Part shown: piece by piece, positions 12,881-25,100 of the stretch | Layout: each line of letters starts with the position of its first letter | Numbering within the stretch: the first letter of the stretch is position 1 | Assembly: GCF_051401765.1 (NCBI RefSeq) | Contig: NW_027480429.1 | Coordinates: 14,574,157-14,638,156 of the forward strand | Source of the DNA: Calliopsis andreniformis | Taxonomy: Eukaryota > Arthropoda > Insecta > Hymenoptera > Andrenidae | Length of the DNA stretch: 64,000 bases | Reading direction: 5' to 3' | Position numbers and translations under genes: made by a program | Notes under the pieces: model-generated | What the model was told of the DNA's origin: nothing | Database searches by the model: none | What the model saw: the letters and a program-made list of their open reading frames with translations, nothing else

Positions 12881-14537
12881 TCGGGCAACCTAGGCTTCAC
12901 TCGAGGGCGTAGATCCATCAGATCGAATAGTTAGGGCCTTAGAAGTCAACGCCAGAAGCATAAAATACAATAAAGATGAAACAGTTATTCCATCGTATAA
13001 CAGGAATAACTGCAACCAGTGTGAAAGTAATGGTCATTTCTACGTTCCGAGCATCCTAGGCTTCACTCCAGGGCGTTGTTCAACCAGATCGAATGGTTAG
13101 GGCCGAAGGAATCAAGGCCAGAAGCATAATATACAATATAAATATAAAAGTTTTTCCATCGTATAGAACGAATAATAGCAACCAGTGTGAAAGTTATGGT
13201 CATTTCTACGTTCCGGGCAACGTAAGCTTTACTCTACGGCGTCGTTCCACCAGATCGTATAGTTATGGCCTAAGAAGTCAACGCCAGACGCATAAAATAT
13301 AATATAAATATAACAGTTTTTGCATCGCATAAAACGGATAATTGCATCCAGCGTGAAAGTAACGGACATTTCTACGTTCCGGGCAACCTAGTCTTCACTC
13401 TAGGGCGTTGCCCCACCACATCGAATAGCTACAGCCTTAGAAGTCAACGCCAGAAGCATAAAATACAATATAAATACAACCGTTTTTCCATTGTATAAAA
13501 CGAATAATTGCATCCAGTGTGAAAGTTATGGTCATTTCTACGTTCCGGGCAACATAGGCTTCACTCTTGGACGATGCCCCACCAGATCGAATAGCAAGGA
13601 CCTTAGAAGTCGAAGCCAGAAGCGGAAAATACAATAAAAATGCAACAGGTTTTCCAACGTATAAAGCGAATAATTGTAACCAGTGTGAATGTTATGGTCA
13701 TTAATACGTTCCGGGCAACCTAGGCTTCACTCTAGGGCGTTGATCCACCAGATCCAATAGCTAGGGCCTAACAATTCAACGCCAGAAGCATAATGTACAA
13801 TGAAAATACAACAGTTTTTTCATCGTATAAAACGGATAATTGCAACAAGCGTGAAGGTAATGGTCAGTTCTACGTTTCGGGCAATCTAGGATTCACTCTA
13901 GGGCGTTGCTGCACCAGATCGTATAGTTAGGGCCTAAGAAGTCAACGCCTGAAGCATAAAATACAATATAAATACAACAGCTTTTCCATCGTATAAAACG
14001 AATAATTGCAACCAGTGTGAAAGTTATGGTCACTTCTACGTTCAGGTCAACCTTGGCTTCACTCTAGGGCGTTGCTCCGCCAGCTCGAATAGTTAGGGCC
14101 TTAGAATTCAACGCCAGAAGCATAAGATACAATATAAATACAACAGTTTTTCCATTGTATAACAGGAATAATTGCAACCAGTGTGGAAGTTATGGTCATT
14201 TCTACGTTCCGGGCAACCTAGGCTTCATCCTGTGGCGATGCTCCACCAGCTTGTATGGTTAGGGCCTTAGAAGTCAACTCCCGAAGCATAAAATACAATA
14301 AAAATACCATAGTTTTTACATCCTATAACAGGAATAATTGCATCCAGTGTGAAATTTATGGACATTTCTACATTCCGAGCAACCTAGTCTTCACTCTAGG
14401 GCGTTGCTCCACCAGATCGAATAGTTAGGGCCTTAGAAGTCAACGTCAGAAGCATAAAATACAATAAAACTACAACAGTTATTCCATCGTATAACAGGAA
14501 TAACTGCAACCAGTGTGAAAGTAATGGTCATTTCTAC
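12609..14537. repeat. Block E2, second copy of 7803-9726
   Basis: This copy carries the same ordered variant monomers as E1 but lacks its two private indels. It reads cgtataaagcgaata near 13659 where E1 has an altered 2-bp-longer version, and it has the full caggaataattgcaacc near 14163 where E1 has lost six bases. Its right end runs into a partial re-copy of itself (ggccgaaggaatcaagg at 13101 and again at 14595, 1494 bp apart). Confidence 0.8.
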
Positions 14538-16343
14538 GTTCCGAGCATCCTAGGCTTCACTCCAGGGCGTTGTCCAACCAGATCGAATAGTTAGGGCCGA
14601 AGGAATCAAGGCCAGAAACATAATATAGAATATAAATATAACAGTTTTTCCATCGTATAGAACGAATAATAGCAACCAGTGTGAAAGTTATGGTCATTTC
14701 TACGTTCCGGGCAACGTAGGCTTTACTCTACGGCGTCGTTCCACCAGATCGAATAGTTAGGGCCTAAGAAGTCAACGCCAGACGCATAAAATATAATCTA
14801 AATGTAACAGTTTTTGCATCGTATAAAAGGAATAATAGCAACCAGTGTGAAAGTTATGGTCATTTCTACGTCCCGGGCCACCTAGGCCTCACTCTAGGGC
14901 GTTGCTCCACCACATTGAATAGTTAGGGCCTTAGAAGTCAACGCCAGAAGCATAAAATACAATAAAAATACAACAGTTTTGCCATCGTATAAAACGAATA
15001 ATTGCAACCAGTGTGAAAGTAATGGTCATTTCTACGTTCCGGCAACCTAGTCTTCACTCTAGGGCGTTGCCCCACCACATCGAATAGCTACAGCCTTAGA
15101 AGTCAACGCCAGAAGCATAAAATACAATATAAATACAACCGTTTTTCCATTGTATAAAACGAATAATCGCAACCAGTGTGAAAGTTATGGTCATTTCTAC
15201 GTTCCGGGCAACATAGGCTTCACTCTTGGACGATGCCCCACCAGATCGAATAGCTAGGACCTTAGAAGTCGAAGCCAGAAGCGGAAAATACAATAAAAAT
15301 GCAACAGTTTTTCCAACGTATAAAACGAAAAATTGTAGCCAGTGTGAATGTTATGGTCATTTCTACGTTCCGGGCAACCTAGGCTTCACTCTAGGGCGTT
15401 GCTCCACCAGATCGAATAGCTAGGGACTTAGAATTCAACGCTAAAAGCATAAAGTACAATAAAGATGCAGCAGTTTTTCCATCGTATAACAGGAATGATT
15501 GCAACCAGTGTGAAGGTAACGGTCTGTCCTACGTTCCGGGCAACCTAGGCCTCACTCCAGGGCGCTGCTAAACCAGATCGAATAGATAGGACCTTAGAAG
15601 TGAACGCCCGAAGCATAAAGTACAAAATAAATATAACAGTTTTTCCATCGTATAAAATGAATAATTGCAAACAGTGTGAAACTAATGATCATTTCTACGT
15701 TCCGGGCAACCTAGGCTTCACTGTAGGGCGTTGCACCACCAGATCGAATAGTTAGGGCCTTAGAAGTCAACGCCAGAAGCATAAAAGACAATATAAATAC
15801 AACAACTTTTCCATCGTATAACAGGAATAATAGCAACCAGTGTGAAAGTTATGGTCATTTCTACGTTCCAGGCAACCTAGGCTTCACTCTAGGGCGTTGC
15901 TCCACCAGATCGAATAGTTAGGGCCTTAGAAGTCAACGCCCGAAACATAAAATGCAATAAAACTGCAACAGTTTTTCCATCGCATAACAGGAATAATTCC
16001 AACCAGTTTGAAAGTGATGGTCATTTCTACGTTCCGGGCAACCTAGGTTTCACTCCAGGGCGTTGCTATACCAGATCGAATAGATAGGACCTTAGAAGTC
16101 AACGCCCGAAGCATAAAGTACATAATAAATAGAACAGATTTTCCATTGTATAAAACGAATAATAGCAACCAGTGTGAAAGTTATGGTCATTTCTACGTTC
16201 CGGGCAACCTAGGCGTCACTCTAGGGTGTTGCTCCACCACATCGAATAGCTACGGCCTTAGAAGTCAACGCCAGAAGCATAAAATACAATATAAATACAA
16301 CAGCATTTCCATCGTATAAAATGAATAATTGCAAACAGTGTGA
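14538..16343. repeat. Satellite monomers joining E2 and B2
   Basis: About eleven monomers follow E2. The first part (to about 15370) repeats the E2 monomers 9 to 10 units earlier: the stretch near 13437-13634 recurs at 15096-15293 at a shift of 1659 bp (10 monomers minus 1). One copy has lost a G in ccgggcaacc at about 15041. From about 15420 onward the monomers carry the gctaaaagcataaa and ggtaacggtctgtcc variants also seen near 10630, 17270, 19920 and 21580. The segment ends at the start of B2. No gene is present. Confidence 0.75.
15036..15050. other. 1-bp deletion in ccgggcaacc
   Basis: The monomer reads ttccggcaacctag, one G fewer than ttccgggcaacctag in its neighbours. It shifts the register by one base and explains the 1659-bp (not 1660-bp) distance between the E-type stretches at 13437 and 15096. 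Confidence 0.8.
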
Positions 16344-19300
16344 AAGTAATGGTCATTTCTACCTTCCGGGAAACCTGGCCTTCACCCTAGGGCGTGCTTC
16401 CACCAGGTCGAATAGTTACGGCCTTAGAACTCAACGCCAGAAGCATAAAATACAATATAAATATAACAACTCTTCCATCGTATAGAACGAATAATAGCAA
16501 CCAGTGTGAAAGTTATGGTCATTTCTACGTTCCGGGCAACCTACGCTTCACTCTAGGGCGTTGCTCCACCAGATCGAATAGTTAGGGACTAAGAAGTGAA
16601 CGCCCGTAGCATGAAATGCGCTAAATATACAAGAGTTTTTCCATCGTATAACAGGAATAATTGCAACCAGTGTGAAAGTGATGGTCATTTCTACGTTCCG
16701 GGCGACCTAGTCTTCAGTCTGGGGCGTTGTTCCACCAGATCGAGTAGCTAGGGCCTAAGAAGACAACGCCAGAAGCATAAAATACAATATAAATATAACA
16801 GTTTTTCCATCGTATAAAACGAATAATAGCAACCAGTGAGACAGTTATGGTCATTTCTACGTTCCGGGCAACCTAGCCGTCACTCTAGGGCGTTGCTCCA
16901 CCACAGCGAATAGCTACGGCCTTAGAAGTCGACGCCAGAAGCATAAAATACAATATAAATACAACAGTTTTTCCATCGCATAACAGGAATAGTTCCAACC
17001 AGTTTGAAAGTGATGGTCATTTCTACGTTCCGGGCAACCTAGGCTTCACTCTAGGGCGTTGCTACACCAGATCGAATAGTTAGGGCCTTAGAAGTCAACG
17101 CCCGAAGCATAAAATGCAATAAAACTACAACAGTTTTTCCATCGCATAACAGGAACAATTCCAACCAGTTTGAAAGTGATGGTCATTTCTACGTTCCGCG
17201 CAACCAAGGCTTCACTCTAGGGCGTTGTTACACCAGATCGAATAGCTAGGGACTTAGAATTCAACGCTAAAAGCATAAAATACAATAAAGATGCAACAGT
17301 TTTTCCATCGTATAACAGGAATAATTGCAACCGGTGTTAAGGTAACGGTCTGTCCTACGTTCCGGGCAACCTAGGCGTCACTCTAGGGCGTTGCTCCACC
17401 ACATCGAATAGCTACGGCCTTAGAAGTCAACGCCAGAAGCATAAAATACAATATAAATACAACAGCATTTCCATCGTATAAAATGAATAATTGCAAACAG
17501 TGTGAAAGTAATGGTCATTTCTACCTTCCGGGAAACCTGGCCTTCACCCTAGGGCCTGCTTCCACCAGGTCGAATAGTTACGGCCTTAGAACTCAACGCC
17601 AGAAGCATAAAATACAATATAAATATAACAACTCTTCCATCGTATAGAACGAATAATAGCAACCAGTGTGAAAGTTATGGTCATTTCTACGTTCCGGGCA
17701 ACCTACGCTTCACTCTAGGGCGTTGCTCCACCAGATCGAATAGTTAGGGACTAAGAAGTGAACGCCCGTAGCATGAAATGCGCTAAATATACAAGAGTTT
17801 TTCCATTGTATAACAGGAATAATTGCAACCAGTGTGAAAGTGATGGTCATTTCTACGTTCCGGGCGACCTAGTCTTCAGTCTGGGGCGTTGTTCCACCAG
17901 ATCGAATAGCTAGGGCCTTAGAAGTCAACGACAGAAGCATAAAATACAATATAAATACAACAGCTTTTCCATCGGATATAATGTATATTTGCAGTGTGAA
18001 TGTAATTGTCATTTCTACGTTCCAGGCAACCCAGGCATCACTCTAGGGCGTTGCTCCACGAGATCAAATAGTTACGGACTTAGAATTCAACGCCAGAAGC
18101 ATAAAATACAATATAAATACAACCGTTTTTCCATTGTATAAAACGAATAATTGCAACCAGTGTGAAAGTTATGGTCATTTCTACGTCCCGGGCAACCTAG
18201 GCCTCACTCTAGGGAGTTGCTCCACCAGATTGAATAGTTAGGGCCTTAGAAGTCAACGCCAGGAGCATAAAATACAATAAAAATACAACAGTTTTTCCAT
18301 CGTATAACAGGAATGATTGCAACCAGTGTGAATGTAATGGTCATTTCTACGTTCCGGGCAACCTACGTTTCACTCTATGGCGTTGCTCCACCAGATCGAA
18401 TAGTTAGGGCCTAAGAATTCAACGCCAGGAGCATAAAATACGATATGAATACAACAGCTTTTCCATCGTATAAAACGAGTAATTGCAACCAGTGTGAAAG
18501 TTATGGTCATTTCTACGTTCTGGGCAACCTAGGCTTCACCATAGGGCGTTGCTCTACCAGATCGAATAGTCAGGGCCTTAGAAGTCAACGCCCGAAGCAT
18601 AAAGTACAAAATAAATAGAACAGATTTTCCATTGTATATAACGAATAATTGCTACCAGTGTGAAAGTTATGGTCATTTTTACTTTCCTGGCAGCCTAGGT
18701 TTCACCCTAGGGTGTTGCTCCAACAGATTGAATAGTTGAGGCCTTAGAAGTCAACGCCCGAATCATAAAATGCAATAAAAATACAACAGCTTTTCCATCG
18801 TATAAAACGAATAATTGCAACCAGTGTGAAGGTTATGGACATTTCTACCATCCGAGCAACCTAGGCTTCACTCGAGGGCGTTGCTCCATCAGATCGAATA
18901 GTTAGGGCCTTAGAAGTCAACGCCAGGAGCATAAAATACAATAAAAATACAACAGTTTTTCCATCGTATAACAGGAATGATTGCAACCAGTGTGAATGTA
19001 ATGGTCATTTCTACGTTCCGGGCAACCTACGTTTCACTCCAGGGCGTTGCTCCACCAGACCGAATAGTTAAGTCCTTAGAAGTAAACGCCAGAAGCATTA
19101 AATACGATATAGATACAACAGCTTTTCCATCGTATAAAAGGAATACTTGCAAACCGTGTGAAAGTAGTGGTCATTTCTACGTTCCGGGCAAGCTAGGCTT
19201 AACCCTAGGCCGTTGTTCCACCAGATCGAATAGTTAGGGCCTAAGAAGTGAACGCCAGAAGCATTAAATACAATAAAAATACAACCGTTCTTCCATCGTA

Positions 19301-19515
19301 TAACAGGAATGATTGCAACCAGTGTGAATATAATGGTCACTTCTACGTTCCGGGCAACCTACGTTTCACTCTATGGCGTTGCTCCACCAGATCGAATAGT
19401 TAGGGCCTAAGAATTCAACGCCAGGAGCATAAAATACGATATAAATACAACAGCTCTTCCATCGTATAAAACGAGTAATTGCAACCAGTGTGAAAGTTAT
19501 GGTTATTTCTGCGTT
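16344..19515. repeat. Block B2, second copy of 9709-12880
   Basis: This is the 40-monomer-distant partner of B1, nearly identical over 3.17 kb. At 19515 it leaves B1 collinearity in mid-monomer (gttatttctgcgttccgggc in place of gcgtttcgggc). It continues as a copy of the monomers at 10224 and 16859, variant accacagcgaatagctacgg, so B2 ends by looping back into its own earlier part. That is the footprint expected of an exchange between misaligned repeat copies. Confidence 0.85.
17973..18000. other. Diverged monomer with 4-bp deletion (B2)
   Basis: Exact partner of the variant at about 11337-11366, 6635 bp downstream. It shares the missing aacc and the clustered substitutions, so both arose before the B block was copied. 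Confidence 0.8.
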
Positions 19516-20852
19516 CCGGGCAACCTAGGCGTCACTCTAGGGCGTTGCTCCACCACAGCGAATAGCTACGGCCTTAGAAGTCGACGCCAGAAGCATAAAA
19601 TACAATATAAATACAACAGTTTTTCCATCGCATAACAGGAATAATTCCAACCAGTTTGAAAGTGATGGTCATTTCTACGTTCCGGGCAACCTAGGCTTCA
19701 CTCTAGGGCGTTGCTACACCAGATCGAATAGTTAGGGCCTTAGAAGTCAACGCCCGAAGCATAAAATGCAATAAAACTACAACAGTTTTTCCATCGCATA
19801 ACAGGAACAATTCCAACCAGTTTGAAAGTGATGGTCATTTCTACGTTCCGCGCAACCAAGGCTTCACTCTAGGGCGTTGTTACACCAGATCGAATAGCTA
19901 GGGACTTAGAATTCAACGCTAAAAGCATAAAATACAATAAAGATGCAACAGTTTTTCCATCGTATAACAGGAATAATTGCAACCAGTGTGAAGGTAACGG
20001 TCTGTCCTACGTTCCGGGCAACCGAGGTTTCACTCCAGGGCGTTGCTAAACCAGATCGAATAGATAGGACCTGAGAAGTCAACGCCCGAAGCATAAAGTA
20101 CATAATAAATAGAACAGATTTTCCAATGTATAAAACGAATAATAGCAACCAGTGTGAAAGTTATGGTCATTTCTACGTTCCGGGCAACCTAGGCGTCACT
20201 CTAGGGCGTTGCTCCACCACATCGAATAGCTACGGCCTTAGAAGTCAACGCCAGCAGCATAAAATACAATATAAATACAACAGCATTTCCATCGTATAAA
20301 ATGAATAATTGCAAACAGTGTGAAAGTAATGGTCATTTCTACCTTCCGGGAAACCTGGCCTTCACCCTAGGGCGTGCTTCCACCAGGTCGAATAGTTACG
20401 GCCTTAGAACTCAACGCCAGAAGCATAAAATACAATATAAATATAACAACTCTTCCATCGTATAGAACGAATAATAGCAACGAGTGTGAAAGTTATGGTC
20501 ATTTCTACGTTCCGGGCAACCTACGCTTCACTCTAGGGCGTTGCTCCACCAGATCGAATAGTTAGGGACTAAGAAGTGAACGCCCGTAGCATGAAATGCG
20601 CTAAATATACAAGAGTTTTTCCATTGTATAACAGGAATAATTGCAACCAGTGTGAAAGTGATGGTCATTTCTACGTTCCGGGCGACCTAGTCTTCAGTCT
20701 GGGGCGTTGTTCCACCAGATCGAGTAGTTAGGGCCTAAGAAGGCAACGCCAGAAGCATAAAATACAATATAAATATAACAGTTTTTCCATCGTATAAAAC
20801 GAACAATAGCAACCAGTGAGACAGTTATGGTCATTTCTACGTTCCGGGCAAC
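19516..20852. repeat. B-like monomers and partial third B copy
   Basis: The first part, to about 19983, matches 10224-10695 (shift 9288) and 16859 onward (shift 2653). From about 20050 to 20852 the sequence matches 16070-16872 at a shift of 3980 bp (24 monomers minus 4). That includes the accttccgggaaacctggcc monomer that opens B1 and B2. The order of monomers is therefore scrambled relative to B1 and B2, but every piece is present in them. Confidence 0.75.
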
Positions 20853-22190
20853 CTAGGCTTCACTCTTGGGCGTTGCACCACCAGATCGAATAGTTAGGGC
20901 CTTAGAAGTCAACGCCAGAAGCATAAAAAACAATATAAATACAACAACTTTTCCATCGTATAACAGGAATAATAGCAACCAGTGTGAAAGGTATGATCAT
21001 TTCGACGTTTCGGGTATCCTAGACTTAACTCAGAGGCGTTGCTCCACCAGATAGAAGGGTTAGGGCCTTTGAAATCAACGCCAGAAGCATAAACTACAAA
21101 ATAAATACAACAGCCTTTACATCGTATAAAACGAATAATTGCAACCTGTGTGAAGGTTATGGTCATATCTACGTTCCGGGCAACATAGGCTTCACTGTAG
21201 GGCGTTGCTCCAGCAGATCGAATGGGTAGGGCCATAGAAGTCAACGCCCGAAACATAAAATACAGTATAAATACAACAGTTTTTCCATTGTATAAAACGA
21301 ATAATGGCAACCAGTGTAAAAGTAATGGTCATTTCTACGTTCCGGGCAACCTAGGCGTCACTCTAGGGCGTTGCTCCACCACATCGAATAGCTACGGCCT
21401 TAGAAGTCAACGCCAGAAGCATAAAATACAATATAAATACAACAGTATTTCCATCGTATAAAATGAATAATTGCAAACAGTGTGAAAGTAATGGTCATTT
21501 CTACGTTCCGGGCAACCTAGGCTTCATTCTATGCGTTGCTCCACCCGATCGAATAGCTAGGGACTTAGAATTCAACGCTAAAAGCATAAAGTACAATAAA
21601 GAAGCAACAGTTTTTCCATCGTATAACAGGAATAATTGCAACCAGTGTGAAGGTAACGGTCTGTCCTACGTTCCGGGTAACCTAGGCTTCACTCTAGGGC
21701 GTTGCTCCACCAGATCGAATAGTTAGGGAATAAGAAGTGAACGCCCGTAGCATGAAATACACTAAATATACAAGAGTTTTTCCATCGTATAACAGGAATA
21801 ATTGCAACCAGTGCGAAAGTGATGGTCATTTCTACATTCAGAGCAACCTAGGCCTCACTCTAGGGCGATGCTCCACCAGATCGAATAGTTAGGGCCTTAG
21901 AAGTCAACGCCAGAAGCATAAAACACAATATAAATACAACAACTTTTCCATCGTATAACAGGAATAATAGCAACCAGTGTGAAAGATATGGTCACTTCTA
22001 CGTTCCGGGCAACCTAGGGTTCACTCTAGTGCGTTGCTCCACCAGATCGAATAGTTAGGGACTAAGAAGTGAACGCCCGTAGCATGAAATACACTAAATA
22101 TACAAGAGTTTTTCCATCGTATAACAGGAATAATTGCAACCAGTGCGAAAGTGATGGTCATTTCTACATTCAGAGCAACCTAGGCTTCAC
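20853..22190. repeat. Block related to the distant D repeats
   Basis: The monomers near 20866-21420 (marker gacttaactcagaggcg at about 21021) match 55725-56278 at a shift of 34859 bp. Those at 21463-21726 match 57152-57415, and those at 21723-22190 (marker aaatacactaaatata) match 56418 onward. The matching pieces lie in a different order from D1, so this is a rearranged relative rather than a simple copy. A shared 1-bp deletion (ctatgcgttg instead of ctagggcgttg, with one substitution) supports common descent. Confidence 0.7.
21520..21540. other. 1-bp deletion variant ctatgcgttg
   Basis: The usual ctagggcgttg reads ctatgcgttg: one G lost and one G changed to T. The same variant lies at about 57217-57227 and 61698-61708, linking this stretch to D1 and D2. 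Confidence 0.8.
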
Positions 22191-25100
22191 TCTAGAGCGT
22201 TTCTCCACCAGATCGAATAGTTAGGTCCTTAGAAGTCAACGCCAGAAGCATAAAATACGATATAAATACAACAGTTTGTCCATCGTAAAACAGGAATATT
22301 TGCAACCAGTGCGAAAGTTATGGTCATTTCTGCGTTCCGGGCAACCTAGGCTTCACTCTAGGGCGTTGCTCCACCAGATTCAACAGTTAGGGCCTTAGAA
22401 GTCAACGCCCGAAGCATAAAATATAAAATAAATAGTACAGTTTTTGCATCGTATAAAACGAATAATTGCTACCAGTGTGGAAGTTATGGTCATTTCCACG
22501 TTCCGGGTAGCCTAGGCTTCACTCTAGGGCGTTGCTCCACCAGATGGAATAGTTAGGGCCTTAGAAGTCAACGCCAGATGCATAAAATACAATAACGATG
22601 CAACAGTTTTTCCATCGTATAACAGGAATAATTGCAACCAGTTTGATAGTGATGGTCATTTCTACGTTCCGGGCAACCTAGGCTTCACTCTAGGGCGTTG
22701 CTCCACCAGATAGAATCGATAGGGCCTTAGCAGTCAACGCCCGAAGCATAAAATACAAAATAAATAGTACAGTTTTTCCATCGTATTAAACGAATAACTT
22801 CTACAAGTGTGGAAGTTGTGGACATTTCTACTTTCCGGGCAACCTAGGCTTCACCCTAGGGCGTTGTTCCACCAGATTGAATAGGTAGGGCCTAAGAAGT
22901 CAACGCCATAAGAATAAAATACAATATAAATATAACAGTTTTTCCATCGTATAAAACGAATAATAGCAACCAGTGTGAAGGTTATGGTCATTTCAACGTT
23001 CCGGGCAATCTAGGCTTCACTCTAGGGCGTTGCTCCTCCAGATCAATCAGTTAGGGCCTTAGAAGTTAACGCCCGAAGCATAAAATACAAAATAAATAGA
23101 ACAGTTTTTCCATTGTATAAAACGAATAATTGCTACCAGTGTAAAAGTTAAGGTCATTTCTACGTTCCGGGTAACCTAGGCTTCACTCTAGGGCGTTGCT
23201 CCACCAGATCGAATAGTTAGAGCCTTAGAAGTCCACGCCAGAAGCATAAAATACGATAAAGATGCAACAGTTTTTCCATCGTATAAAACGAATAATTGCA
23301 ACCAGTGTGAAATTTATGGTCATTCCTACATTCCGAGCAACCTAGACTTCACTCTAGAGCGTTTCTCCACCAGATCGAATAGTTAGGTCCTTAGAAGTCA
23401 ACGCCAGAAGCATAAAATACGATATAAATACAACAGTTTGTCCATCGTAAAACAGGAATATTTGCAACCAGTGCGAAAGTTATGGTCATTTCTGCGTTCC
23501 GGGCAACCTAGGCTTCACTCTAGGGCGTTGCTCCACCAGATTCAACAGTTAGGGCCTTAGAAGTCAACGCCCGAAGCATAAAATATAAAATAAATAGTAC
23601 AGTTTTTGCATCGTATAAAACGAATAATTGCTACCAGTGTGGAAGTTATGGTCATTTCCACGTTCCGGGTAGCCTAGGCTTCACTCTAGGGCGTTGCTCC
23701 ATCAGATGGAATAGTTAGGGCCTAAGAAGTCAACGCCAGAGCCATAAAATACGATATAAATACAGCAGCTTTTCCATCGTATAAAACGAATAATTGCAAC
23801 CAGCGTGATAGTTATTCTCATTTCTACGTACCGGGCAACCTAGGCATCACCCTAGGGCGTTGCTCCAACAGACTGAATAGTTAGGGCCTTAAAAGTCAAT
23901 GCCCGAAGCATAAAACGCAATAAAAATACAACGGTGTTTCCATCATATAACAGGAATAATTGCAAACAGTTTGAAAGTGATGGCCATTTCTACGTTCCGG
24001 GTAACCTAGGCTTCACTCTAGGGCGTTGCTCCACCAGATCGAATAGTTAGGGCCTAAGAAGTCAACGCCAGAAGCATAAAATACAATATAAATATAACAG
24101 TTTTTCCATCGTATAAAACGAATAATAGCAACCAGTGTGAAAGTTATGGTCACTTCTACGTTCCGGGCGACCTAGTCTTCAGTCTGGGGCGTTGTTCCAC
24201 CTGATCGAATAGTTAGGGAACAAGAAGTCAACGCCAGAAGCATAAAATACAATATAAATATAACAGTTTTTCCATCGTATAAAACGAATAATAGCAACCA
24301 GTGTGAAAGTTATGGTCATTTCAACGTTCCGGGCTTCCTAGGCTTCACTCTAGGGCGTTGCTCCACCAGATCAATCAGTTAGGGCCTTAGAAGTCAACGC
24401 CCGAAGCATAAAATACAATATAAATATAACAGTTTTTCCATCGTATTAAACGAATAATTTCTACCAGTGTGAAAGTAATGGTCATTTCCATGTTCCGGGC
24501 AACCTAGGCTTCACTCTAGGGCGTTGTTCCACCAGATCGAATAGTTAGGGCCTAAGAAGTGAACGCAAGAAGCATAAAATACAATATAAATACAACAGTT
24601 TTACCATCATATAAAACGAATAATAGCAACCAGTGTGAAGGTTATGGTCATTTCAACGTTCCGGGCAATCTAGGCTTCACTCTAGGGCGTTGCTCCACCA
24701 GATCAATCAGTTAGGGCCTTAGAAGTCAACGCCCGAAGCATAAAATACAAAATAAATAGAACAGTTTTTCCATTGCATAAAACGAATAATTGCTACCAGT
24801 GTAAAAGTTATGGTCATTTCTACGTTCCGGGTAACCTAGGCTTCACTCTAGGGCGTTGCTCCACCAGATCGAATAGTTAGGGCCTTAGAAGTCCACGCCA
24901 GAAGCATAAAATACGATAAAGATGCAACAGTTTTTCCATCGTATAAAACGAATAATTGCAACCAGTGTGAAATTTATGGTCATTCCTACATTCCGAGCAA
25001 CCTGGGCTTCACCCTAGGGCGTTGTTCCACCAGATGGAATAGTTAGGGCCTAAGAAGTCAACGCCAGAACCATAAAATACAATATAAATATAACAGTTTT

